NCBI RefSeq assembly: GCF_002005205.3 | Contig: NZ_CP019702.2 | Coordinates: 1,368,001 to 1,432,000 of the forward strand | DNA: 64,000 nt | Source of the DNA: Rhizobium rhizogenes | GTDB lineage: Bacteria; Pseudomonadota; Alphaproteobacteria; Rhizobiales; Rhizobiaceae | Reading direction: 5' to 3' | Shown: positions 56,484-64,000 of the stretch, piece after piece | Position numbering within the stretch: position 1 is the first letter of the stretch | Layout: each line of letters begins with the position of its first letter | Notes under the pieces: generated by a model | Databases searched by the model: none | Seen by the model: only the letters and a program-made list of their open reading frames with translations | What the model was told of the DNA's origin: nothing | Translations under genes and position numbers: made by a program

Positions 56484-58334
56484 TTAAGCCTGTTTATTAT
56501 CCAGCGCTTCAAGCTCGTCGATCAGTCCTTCGATCATCGAAAGCCCCTTGTTCCAGAAGGAGGGGTCGGTGGCATCAAGGCCGAAGGGCTTCAGAAGCTC
56601 GGAATGGTGTTTGGTGCCGCCGGCCTTCAGAAGTTCGAAATATTTCTCCTGAAAGCCCGTCTCGGCCTTCTGGTAAACCGCGTAAAGCGAGTTCACCAGG
56701 CAATCGCCGAAGGCATAGGCATAAACGTAGAAGGGCGAATGGATGAAATGGGGGATGTATGTCCACCATGTCCCGTAGCCTTCGGAAATGCGGATCGCCG
56801 GGCCGAGGCTTTCGGCCTGCACGGAAAGCCACAATTCGCCGATCTGCTCGGAGGTCAGTTCCCCCTGCTTGCGGGCGGTGTGCAGCTTGCGCTCGAATTC
56901 GTAAAAAGCGATCTGTCGCACGACGGTATTGATCATGTCCTCGACCTTGCGGGCGAGCATGGCCTTGCGCTCCCTGACGTCCTTGGTGTCGTCGAGCAGC
57001 TTGCGGAAGGTCAGCATTTCACCGAAGACCGAGGCGGTTTCGGCAAGTGTCAGCGGCGTGGCGCACATCAATGCACCCTGCTGGCCGGCCAGCACCTGAT
57101 GCACGCCGTGACCAAGCTCATGGGCAAGCGTCATGACGTCGCGCGGTTTGCCGAGATAGTTGACGAGCACGTAGGGATGAGCCGAAGGCACGGTGGGATG
57201 GGCGAATGCGCCCGGCGCCTTGCCGGGACGGGCGGGGGCGTCGATCCATTCCTCATCGAAGAAACGGCGGGCGATATCGGCCATTTCGGGGGCGAAATTG
57301 CCATAGGCGGAAAGCACCGTGTCCCTGGCCTCATCCCATGGAATAATCGTGTTCGATGTATCGGGAAGCGGCGCGTTGCGGTCCCAGTAATTCATCTGCT
57401 CCATGCCGAGCCATCTGGCCTTCATGGCGTAATAACGGTGGGAAAGACGCGGATAGGCCTTCTTTACGGCGGTGGCCAATGCATCGACCACCTCGCGCTC
57501 GACGCGGTTGGCCAGATGGCGGCTGTCGGCAATATCCTCGAACTTGCGCCAGCGGTCGGAAATATCCTTGTCCTTGGCAAGCGTGTTGGTGATGAGGGTG
57601 AAGACCCGCAGATTATCCTTGAAGGTGGCGCCCAGCGCTTCCGCCGCTTTCTTTCGGGTCTCGGGTTCCGGCTCCTGCAGCATGTTGAGCGTCACTTCCA
57701 GCGGAAGGCTCGCGCCGTCAATGTTGAAACGCAGATCGGCCATCGTCTCGTCAAACAGGCGGTTGAAAGCGGCAGCGCTGGTCATCGATTTTTCGAGGAA
57801 CAACTGCTCCAGTTGGTCGTCGAGCTGATGCGGCTTGTCCTTGCGCAGATCCACCAGCCACGGCCGGTAATGCCCCGCGGCCGCGTCGTTTTCCATGCAG
57901 GCGTCCATCGTCACATCATCGATGCGGTTGAGTTCAAGTGTGAAGAACAGGAGATGCGCGGAAATATCCGTCAGCTTCGCCTGTGCATCTCCGTAGAGCT
58001 TGCCGTTCGCCGGGTTCGATGTATCGGAAAAATAGGTCAGTCCGGCAAAGGAACCGATACGACCGATAAGATCGTCCAGTGCCTCATATTCCTTCAGCGC
58101 CGCGCCAATACCTTTTTCGCCCGTGGCCTTTGCCGCAGCCTCAAGCTTGCCCTTCCACTTGTTTTCGAAAGCCGCAGCCATGGCCGCCGCCTTCTCAAGA
58201 TCACCCTTGTATTCCGGTGAATCGCCCGATGGATAGAGATCCGAGAGCTTCCAGCCCGGCAGATCGCCGAGCGCGGGGCCGGAGGTTTCGGCAAGGGAGA
58301 ACAGGGGCTGCGGGGTGAGGCGATTGAGGGTCAT
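56484..58334 (-). CDS. pepF: Oligoendopeptidase F (M3 family)
   Basis: A 616-residue zinc oligopeptidase. The metal motif is HELGH in LAHELGHGVHQVLAGQQGAL, with the third ligand Glu in LAETASVFGEM. N-terminal landmarks include WKLSDLYPSGDSPEYKGDLE, and the C-terminal half has RISEGYGTWWTYIPHFIHSP and FYVYAYAFGDCLVNSLYAVY. It degrades short peptides in the cytoplasm. ATG 58334 follows AAGGA at nine bases; the open frame extends another 75 codons upstream but crosses the divergent regulator's start and lacks similarity. Confidence 0.93.
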   Translation of the reverse strand: MTLNRLTPQPLFSLAETSGPALGDLPGWKLSDLYPSGDSPEYKGDLEKAAAMAAAFENKWKGKLEAAAKATGEKGIGAALKEYEALDDLIGRIGSFAGLTYFSDTSNPANGKLYGDAQAKLTDISAHLLFFTLELNRIDDVTMDACMENDAAAGHYRPWLVDLRKDKPHQLDDQLEQLFLEKSMTSAAAFNRLFDETMADLRFNIDGASLPLEVTLNMLQEPEPETRKKAAEALGATFKDNLRVFTLITNTLAKDKDISDRWRKFEDIADSRHLANRVEREVVDALATAVKKAYPRLSHRYYAMKARWLGMEQMNYWDRNAPLPDTSNTIIPWDEARDTVLSAYGNFAPEMADIARRFFDEEWIDAPARPGKAPGAFAHPTVPSAHPYVLVNYLGKPRDVMTLAHELGHGVHQVLAGQQGALMCATPLTLAETASVFGEMLTFRKLLDDTKDVRERKAMLARKVEDMINTVVRQIAFYEFERKLHTARKQGELTSEQIGELWLSVQAESLGPAIRISEGYGTWWTYIPHFIHSPFYVYAYAFGDCLVNSLYAVYQKAETGFQEKYFELLKAGGTKHHSELLKPFGLDATDPSFWNKGLSMIEGLIDELEALDNKQA

Positions 58335-58503
58335 CGAACGTGTCCTTCTGATTATGCTTGCGAAGCATATGGGGCCTTTGTTTCCCGTAGCAATGGATAA
58401 AATGCAAGCAAATCTCAAAACTGGATGTTCAAGTCTCCCGTGCCAGAGTGCGGTACAAGGGACCGCATGACGCAGGTCCATAAACCGGAAACCGGAGCCA
58501 AAA

Positions 58504-60048
58504 ATGACCGCGCATGTTCTCGTGATAGACGACGATCCCGTCCAGCGCCGCCTGCTCAAAAATGCGGTGGAACGTTATGGGCATCTGGCCTTGCTTGCCG
58601 AAAACGGCAAGGCGGGGCTGGAATTGCTCAAGCAATATAGCGGCGAGATCAATGTCATCGTCCTCGACCTCATGATGCCGGAGATGGATGGCCTTACCTT
58701 CTTGAAGGCCGTCGGCGAACTTGGCACGGATGTTCCTGTCATCGTCCAGACCGGGCAGGGCGGCATCGATACCGTCGTGCAGGCCATGCGCGCCGGCGCT
58801 TTCGATTTTGTCGTCAAGCCGGTCTCGCCGGAAAGGATAGGCGCCGCCATTTCCAATGCCCTCAAACTCGACAGGAGAGAGGCAAAGGCCCGCACGGGCA
58901 GACGTGGACGGAGCAATGCAGTGAATTTTACCGATATCGTGTCCGCAAGCCCCGCAATGCTGAGGGTCATAGAACTGGCGCAGCGCGCCGCCCAGTCCAG
59001 CATTCCCGTGGTGCTGGAAGGCGAGTCCGGTGTTGGCAAGGAAATGGTCGCCCGGGCTATCCAGTCCGCCGGCGACAGGGCGAACAAGCCGTTCATCACC
59101 GTCAATTGCGGCGCCATCCCGCATAATCTGGTGGAGAGCATCCTCTTCGGCCATGAAAAGGGCGCGTTTACGGGAGCTACGGAAAAACACATCGGCAAGT
59201 TCATGGAAGCGGATGGCGGTACGCTGTTCCTCGATGAAATCGGCGATCTGCCGCTGGACGTGCAGGTCAAGCTGCTGCGCGCGGTTCAGCAGGGTGAAAT
59301 CGAAACCGTCGGCTCGGCACGGGTGCAGAAGGTCAATGTCCGGCTGATCTCCGCCACCAACAAGAACCTGATCGAAGAGGTGAAGGAAGGGCGCTTCCGC
59401 GAAGACCTTTATTACCGCCTCAACGTTTTCCCGATCACCATTCCGGCGCTGCGTCGCCGCAAGGAAGATATTCCGCATCTCGCAAGGGTTTTTGCCGAGC
59501 GTTTTTCCGCCGAGCAGAAACTGCCCAATCCGGTCGGTCTTGATGCCAGCGCGCTGGCGCTTCTGACGGCCTATGACTGGCCGGGCAATATTCGTCAGCT
59601 TGAAAACGCGGTCTTCCGTGCCGTTGTGCTGTCGCAGGGCGAGGAACTGGCGGATACCGATTTTCCGCAGATCGCGTTGCAGCTGCCGGAATTTGCGGCG
59701 ATGGACGATGCGGGTGATTCCATCCGCTCTCCGTCCGGGTCGTCGCTGAAGCTGGCCGCCTATTCACCGCCGCCACCGCCTGCCGAAAGCCACGCCGCCG
59801 TGGAAGAGCCAACGGATGTTTCCACCACCATCTATCGGGGCGGAAACCTGATCTCGAGCATGGACGAAGCGGGCAATATTCGAAAGCTGGCCGAGATCGA
59901 GGAGGAGCTTATCCGCTTCGCACTGCGTTTTTATCGCGGGCAGATGAGTCAGGTTGCGAGGAAGCTCGGCATCGGCCGTTCGACGCTTTATCGAAAACTG
60001 AAGGATTACGGCATCGATCCCGACGATCCCCTTCGAGATGCCGCGTGA
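58504..60048 (+). CDS. Sigma-54-dependent NtrC-family response regulator (orphan)
   Basis: A 514-residue regulator. The receiver (about 3-120) has LVIDDDPVQ, the phospho-acceptor in [13 protein letters not shown] and the Lys in FVVKPVSPE. The AAA+ domain (about 145-375) has Walker A GESGVGKE, the sigma-54 contact loop GAFTGA, Walker [14 protein letters not shown], and sensor motifs in LISATNKN and [15 protein letters not shown] Pro-rich linker leads to a Fis-type HTH at about 465-505 ([20 protein letters not shown]). It should activate sigma-54 promoters after phosphorylation. No kinase gene lies beside it. ATG 58504 follows GGAGCC. Confidence 0.92.
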   Translation: MTAHVLVIDDDPVQRRLLKNAVERYGHLALLAENGKAGLELLKQYSGEINVIVLDLMMPEMDGLTFLKAVGELGTDVPVIVQTGQGGIDTVVQAMRAGAFDFVVKPVSPERIGAAISNALKLDRREAKARTGRRGRSNAVNFTDIVSASPAMLRVIELAQRAAQSSIPVVLEGESGVGKEMVARAIQSAGDRANKPFITVNCGAIPHNLVESILFGHEKGAFTGATEKHIGKFMEADGGTLFLDEIGDLPLDVQVKLLRAVQQGEIETVGSARVQKVNVRLISATNKNLIEEVKEGRFREDLYYRLNVFPITIPALRRRKEDIPHLARVFAERFSAEQKLPNPVGLDASALALLTAYDWPGNIRQLENAVFRAVVLSQGEELADTDFPQIALQLPEFAAMDDAGDSIRSPSGSSLKLAAYSPPPPPAESHAAVEEPTDVSTTIYRGGNLISSMDEAGNIRKLAEIEEELIRFALRFYRGQMSQVARKLGIGRSTLYRKLKDYGIDPDDPLRDAA

Positions 60049-60175
60049 CGTCGCAAATGGCGTATTCCCCGGCAGATCGTGAGATTCGTTAACTTCTGAG
60101 CAAGGATATCCGCTTACCGTCTATAAACCTCTTGTTAGTGGCTGATTCACTATGTAGAGGAAGGTTGCATGTGTG

Positions 60176-60189
60176 TGGCAATTTTGCCA
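60176..60189. repeat. Short palindrome upstream of the DUF882 gene
   Basis: TGGCAA-TT-TTGCCA, a perfect 14-base dyad, lies 36 bases before the GTG start at 60225. It is a possible operator or promoter-proximal site. It was not matched to any known regulator. Confidence 0.35.
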
Positions 60190-60224
60190 TCGTGTCACCG
60201 TATTTGACGTTCATTTGAGGCAAT

Positions 60225-62135
60225 GTGACAGAAATTGTCTTCCAGGCGGGGATCGAATTGCCATATCTGCATCGGAATAACGCGCTTTCGGCAAAGATTG
60301 CGCGCGGCTTGATCAAGGATATATGCACGAAGCTGTCGGCACGCGCTGTCACCTTTGCCTGCCTGATGCTCGCCGCAATGCCTTTCGCAGGCATTTCGGC
60401 GACGGAAGCCGCCGCCGAAACACGCAGCCTCAAACTGTATTATATCCATACACGCGAGAAGGCGGTCATCACCTTCAAGCGCAATGGAAAATATGACCAG
60501 AAAGGTCTGCAGGAACTGAACCGGTTCCTGCGCGACTGGCGCCGCAATCAGCCGACACGCATGGACCCGCGCCTTTTCGATCTCGTCTGGGAAGTCTATC
60601 GTCGCAGCGGCGCGACTGATTATATCAACGTCGTTTCCGCCTTCCGTTCGCCGGAGACCAATGGTCTGCTGCGTTCGCGCACCAAGGGCGTTGCGGAAAA
60701 AAGCCAGCATATGCTTGGCAAGGCGATGGATTTTTACATACCCGGCGTGAAGCTTTCCCGCCTGCGCGAAATCGGCATGCAGATGCAGATCGGTGGCGTC
60801 GGCTTTTATCCCAGCTCCGGTTCTCCCTTCGTGCACATGGATGTTGGCGGCGTTCGCGCCTGGCCGCGCATGAGCCGTCAGGAACTGGTGCGTATCTTCC
60901 CGAACGGCAACACGCTGCATCTTCCTTCCGACGGCAAACCGCTTCCGGGTTACGAGCAGGCTCTGGCCGATTACAAGAAGCGCGTCAGCTCCTCTTCCAT
61001 TCAGGTAGCTTCCAGCGCCGGTGCCGGTCCTGCCTCCTCCGGTGGTGGCGGCAAGCGCAAGACATTGCTGCAGGCGCTGTTTGGCGGCGGAGGCGACGAG
61101 GATGAAGATCCCGATAGCATCGCAGCGCCGGCGCCGGCAGAACGCCCGGCCGTCGCCCGTCCGGCCGCTCCGCAGCAGGCCGCTCCCGAGCCGGAACCGA
61201 CAATTGCTGTTGCTTCAGCGCAATCTCTTCCCGGCGTGAACGATGCGCCGCTGCCGACGGCTCGTCCCGCTTTCGGCAACCAGCCGCCGGCCAATACCGG
61301 CCTTGCGACCGCGCTTTATTCTCCTGCCCGCAATGCAGCGCAGGACGCGCTGCAGGCAGCGACGACGCCGACACCGGCTTCCGCTCCGGCCGAGCGCCAG
61401 CAATTTGCTGATCTGGCCGAGGTCTCCGTGCCGGTGCCGACGCTTCTCGGGCCGCGTGGCATGAGAGGGGATGCGGAAGGATCGATACTGACGGCTTCCG
61501 CCGATGGTGCGACACCGGCGGCGACAGGTGAACTTGCCTCCGTTCCGGTTCCCGCGAATCGGCCGGCCGTGGCGGAAGCCCTGCTTGCGGCTGCCAATGC
61601 CGATCCGGAAGGTGAAGACGATCTCGCCGAGGCCCAGCAGGATACGCTTTCTCCGACGGTGGTTGCGGCTCTTGAACAGAGTGGTCAGGCTGCGCGTTCG
61701 CAGGTCCAGTCCGCAGCGATGCCGACGGCCGCGCCGTTCCCGGCCGCCGTCAACCACAAGGTCACGGTTGCGCCTGCTCAAACCGCCAAGGCGGAGCCGC
61801 AGGAAGGTTTCGGTGATGCCTTCGATCTGAAGCCTGCCATCAATGGCGGTCTCACTGCCGGTCTGCCGACCAAGGGTGGACGACCGAGCAAGCAGGATGC
61901 GGCGGTTTCCCATCAGGCGATGGTCGGCGGTGGCCGTCTGACGCAGGACCTGATCTCGGATTGGGCGCTTAACCAGAACAAGGGCACGACCGGCCGCTCG
62001 GTAAAGGCGCCGCGTGTTGTCGCCAACCGTATGCTCAGCCACGACATGTCGGCTTCGGCGACCTCCGCAAGCTTCAAGCCCGGTGCGGCGGCAATCGAGT
62101 CCAGCCGCTTCAGCACGCCTGTGAAGATGCACTGA
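60225..62135 (+). CDS. DUF882 (YcbK/M15-like) protein with long Ala/Pro-rich tail
   Basis: A 636-residue protein. A hydrophobic segment at about residues 41-60 (VTFACLMLAAMPFAGISATE) acts as signal or anchor. The DUF882 domain (about 65-240) keeps the zinc motif of M15 peptidases: SQHMLGKAMDFY with His and Asp, and FVHMDVGGVRAW with the second His. So it is a probable L,D- or D,D-peptidase acting on peptidoglycan. The remaining roughly 390 residues are Ala/Pro/Gln-rich and probably disordered, with recurring short units (PLPTARPA, PVPANRPA, PVPTLLGPRG). The GTG start follows GAGG and gives an unusually long leader before the signal segment. Confidence 0.8.
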   Translation: MTEIVFQAGIELPYLHRNNALSAKIARGLIKDICTKLSARAVTFACLMLAAMPFAGISATEAAAETRSLKLYYIHTREKAVITFKRNGKYDQKGLQELNRFLRDWRRNQPTRMDPRLFDLVWEVYRRSGATDYINVVSAFRSPETNGLLRSRTKGVAEKSQHMLGKAMDFYIPGVKLSRLREIGMQMQIGGVGFYPSSGSPFVHMDVGGVRAWPRMSRQELVRIFPNGNTLHLPSDGKPLPGYEQALADYKKRVSSSSIQVASSAGAGPASSGGGGKRKTLLQALFGGGGDEDEDPDSIAAPAPAERPAVARPAAPQQAAPEPEPTIAVASAQSLPGVNDAPLPTARPAFGNQPPANTGLATALYSPARNAAQDALQAATTPTPASAPAERQQFADLAEVSVPVPTLLGPRGMRGDAEGSILTASADGATPAATGELASVPVPANRPAVAEALLAAANADPEGEDDLAEAQQDTLSPTVVAALEQSGQAARSQVQSAAMPTAAPFPAAVNHKVTVAPAQTAKAEPQEGFGDAFDLKPAINGGLTAGLPTKGGRPSKQDAAVSHQAMVGGGRLTQDLISDWALNQNKGTTGRSVKAPRVVANRMLSHDMSASATSASFKPGAAAIESSRFSTPVKMH

Positions 62136-62168
62136 TCCCTGCCTTTGCGATGAGGCCGAATGGTCAAT

Positions 62169-62198
62169 AAAAAACCCGCCGTTGCCGGCGGGTTTTTT
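62169..62198. terminator. Bidirectional terminator between DUF882 gene and pyk
   Basis: A6-CCCGCCG (62169-62181) pairs with CGGCGGG-T6 (62186-62198), loop TTGC. T tracts on both strands suit the two convergent genes, whose stops lie 34 and 22 bases away. Confidence 0.9.
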
Positions 62199-62219
62199 AT
62201 GCGTGGAGGTGGGCGCTTA

Positions 62220-63659
62220 TCAGACGCCGCTCTGGCCGTCCGAGCCGATATAGGCGATACGCACCATATTGGTCGCGCCGGGCGTGCCGAGCGGTACACC
62301 GGCCGAGATGATGATGCGGTCGCCCGGCTTGCCGAAGCCTTCGGAAACGACGATGCGACAAGCGCGGTTCACCATGTCGTCGAGGTCGCTGGCATCGCCA
62401 GTGACAACGCAGTGCAGGCCCCAGACAACCGACAGGCGGCGCGCGGTCTGGATGATCGGCGACAGCGCGATGATCGGAACCTGCGGCCGTTCGCGCGCGG
62501 CGCGCAGACCGGTCGTGCCCGAGGACGTATAGGTGACGATTGCCGCAAGCTTCAGCGTTTCGGCGATCTGGCGGGCGGCAAGCGAAATGGCGTCGGCGCC
62601 TGTCGGTTCAGGCTGGGCGCGCTGCGCATAGATGATATTGGAATAATAGGGGTCCTGCTCCACCGTGCTGGCAATGGAGGCCATGGTGGAAACCGCTTCC
62701 ACCGGGTAGTCGCCGGAGGCGGATTCAGCAGAGAGCATGATGGCGTCAGCGCCTTCGAAGACGGCGGTGGCGACGTCGGAGACCTCGGCGCGGGTCGGCA
62801 CGGGAGCGGTGATCATCGATTCCAGCATCTGCGTGGCGACCACGACCGGCTTGCCAGCGCGGCGGCAGGCGCGGGTCAGCTGTTTCTGGATGCCCGGAAC
62901 GGCTTCCAGCGGCATTTCGACGCCGAGATCGCCGCGGGCGACCATCAGCGCGTCGGAAAGCTCGATGATTTCCTCGATGCGCTCGACAGCCTGCGGCTTT
63001 TCGATCTTCGACATCAGGCCGACGCGGCCGCGCGCGATCTTGCGAACTTCGGCAAGGTCCTCAGGACGCTGGACGAAGGAAAGCGCGACCCAGTCCACCT
63101 CGTTGGTGGCGAGAACAGCGTCGAGGTCGACGCGGTCCTTGTCGGTCAAAACGCCGACGCCAAGCAGCGTGTCGGGCAGGCTGATGCCCTTGCGGTCGGA
63201 AATGCGGGTGCCGGAAATGACGGTGGTGACGATGCTCTTGCCGTCGCTCTTTTCGGCGCGCAGGTGCAGCTTGCCATCGTCGATCAGCAGGCGGTGGCCG
63301 GGTTTTACCGCCTCGAGGATTTCAGGGTGCGGCAGGAAAACGCGGGTGTTGTCGCCGGGCGTGTCGTTGTTATCAAGCGTGAAGGTCTGGCCCGGAACGA
63401 GCTCGACCTTGCCTTCGGCGAATTTTCCGACGCGCAGCTTGGGACCCTGCAGGTCGGCCAGAATGCCGATGGGGCGGCCGTTGCGGCTCTCGACCGAGCG
63501 GATGCGCTGAATGAGCGTCCGCATCACGTCGTGGCTCGCATGGCTCATATTGATCCGGAAAAGATCCGCGCCGGCGAGATGCAGCTTCTCGATCATCGCC
63601 TCTTCGGAAGAGGCCGGGCCGAGAGTTGCAAGAATTTTGACTTTGCGGTTACGCTTCAT
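62220..63659 (-). CDS. pyk: Pyruvate kinase
   Basis: A 479-residue pyruvate kinase. The N-terminal KILATLGPASSEEAMIEKLH and FRINMSHASHDVM are diagnostic. ILADLQGPKLRVG, the active-site signature LMSKIEKPQAVERIEEII with its Lys, and the regulatory domain with TSSGTTGLRAARERP and VTGDASDLDDMV follow. It converts phosphoenolpyruvate and ADP to pyruvate and ATP, ending glycolysis. The start overlaps the stop of the upstream DUF1036 gene by one base (TGATG), so the two are co-transcribed. Confidence 0.96.
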   Translation of the reverse strand: MKRNRKVKILATLGPASSEEAMIEKLHLAGADLFRINMSHASHDVMRTLIQRIRSVESRNGRPIGILADLQGPKLRVGKFAEGKVELVPGQTFTLDNNDTPGDNTRVFLPHPEILEAVKPGHRLLIDDGKLHLRAEKSDGKSIVTTVISGTRISDRKGISLPDTLLGVGVLTDKDRVDLDAVLATNEVDWVALSFVQRPEDLAEVRKIARGRVGLMSKIEKPQAVERIEEIIELSDALMVARGDLGVEMPLEAVPGIQKQLTRACRRAGKPVVVATQMLESMITAPVPTRAEVSDVATAVFEGADAIMLSAESASGDYPVEAVSTMASIASTVEQDPYYSNIIYAQRAQPEPTGADAISLAARQIAETLKLAAIVTYTSSGTTGLRAARERPQVPIIALSPIIQTARRLSVVWGLHCVVTGDASDLDDMVNRACRIVVSEGFGKPGDRIIISAGVPLGTPGATNMVRIAYIGSDGQSGV

Positions 63660-64000
63660 CAGTTTTGATTTCCCTGTGTGCCTGGCGTATCGGAAAGCTG
63701 GACCATCCAGCTGCCCTGTCTGCCCGTGTCATATTCCTTGAAACCCATTCTCTGGAAGCTGCGGGCATAACAATCATCCACGCCGGCGATCTTGAACTCG
63801 TTTTCCGCCACACACATGTTGACGTCACCGGTCCAGCGGCCGCCATGGGCGGCGTCCTCGGCATAAAGATAATAATAACGCGACTGCAGCTCACCCTCGA
63901 TCAGCGTAGCGCATGTCGAGGAGGGGACCTGCCACCAGCCTTCGCTGACCCAGCCCTCCTGTGCCCGGTAGCCGATTGCGACCCCCACGAGATTCTGCGT
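63659..64000 (-). CDS. DUF1036 family protein, 5' end outside window
   Basis: 113 C-terminal residues are visible; the frame stays open to the window edge (TQNLVGVAIGYRAQEGWVSE), so the true start lies beyond 64000. GWWQVPSSTCATLIEGELQS, YYYLYAEDAAHGG, CVAENEFKIAG and QGSWMVQL match the DUF1036 pattern. These are usually small secreted or membrane-associated proteins of unknown function; a signal peptide is expected in the missing part. Cys residues at three places may form disulfides. It sits directly before pyk, an arrangement I believe recurs in Rhizobiales. Confidence 0.82.
   Translation of the reverse strand, partial: TQNLVGVAIGYRAQEGWVSEGWWQVPSSTCATLIEGELQSRYYYLYAEDAAHGGRWTGDVNMCVAENEFKIAGVDDCYARSFQRMGFKEYDTGRQGSWMVQLSDTPGTQGNQN

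Noticed and set aside
1..64000. tRNA, rRNA, CRISPR, prophage or insertion-sequence elements
   Set aside because: No cloverleaf-like sequence, regularly spaced repeat array, transposase or integrase-like protein was seen in either strand.

Overview
The window looks like chromosomal (or chromid) DNA of a Rhizobiaceae alphaproteobacterium, most probably Agrobacterium or a close Rhizobium relative. Grounds: GC-rich codon use throughout, an Omp10-type lipoprotein shared with Brucella, homospermidine synthase, a rhizobial kdpFABCDE locus, and a catabolic operon of the plant-associated type. I saw no tRNA, rRNA, CRISPR array, insertion sequence or phage gene. The assignment rests on recognising families from memory; no database search was run.

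Layout. 1-10507: a co-directional catabolic operon whose 5' end lies outside the window. It holds a DUF1185 protein, an alpha/beta hydrolase, a flavin reductase, a luciferase-like monooxygenase, an aldehyde dehydrogenase, a NIPSNAP protein, a polyamine-type ABC importer and a succinate-semialdehyde dehydrogenase. The enzyme set matches the trigonelline (N-methylnicotinate) ring-cleavage pathway TgnA-E. 10525-16668: a TetR regulator divergent from an RND efflux operon with two adaptor lipoproteins and no outer-membrane channel (TriABC-like). 16906-21697: an asparagine/aspartate module (GntR regulator, aspartase, amino-acid permease, asparaginase) with two matching 23-bp operator candidates in the divergent promoter region. 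21731-30231: the kdp potassium-uptake locus, with a structured leader, kdpF, two further small membrane ORFs, kdpABC and the kdpDE two-component pair. 30265-31317: threonine aldolase. 31688-38070: glutamate synthase gltB and gltD, with a small two-helix membrane ORF between them.

38272-40298: an OmpR-type two-component system. 40505-44111: an SGNH-fold protein lacking its catalytic Ser and His, a lytic transglycosylase and galU. 44168-47512: an outer-membrane beta-barrel with a CtrA-box-like site upstream, a single-PAS protein and a KpsF/GutQ sugar-phosphate isomerase. 47528-50129: NfeD/SPFH pair and ferrochelatase. 50481-54586: a 5'-nucleotidase-LysM fusion, an Omp10-like lipoprotein and homospermidine synthase. 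54844-60048: a diguanylate cyclase, an aminotransferase class IV enzyme, oligoendopeptidase F and an orphan NtrC-type regulator. 60225-64000: a DUF882 (M15-like) protein with a long Ala/Pro tail, pyruvate kinase, and a DUF1036 protein cut by the window end.

How it works together. The first part feeds plant-derived nitrogen compounds (probable trigonelline; asparagine and aspartate) into succinate, fumarate and ammonium. GltBD then assimilates the ammonium. Kdp, RND efflux, envelope proteins and regulators make up most of the rest. The most novel-looking items are the trigonelline-type operon with its ABC importer, the flavin reductase fused to a degenerate Nudix-like domain, the small ORFs and hairpin leader of kdp, the gltB-gltD micro-ORF, the SGNH pseudoenzyme, the paired ans operators and the CtrA-like box.
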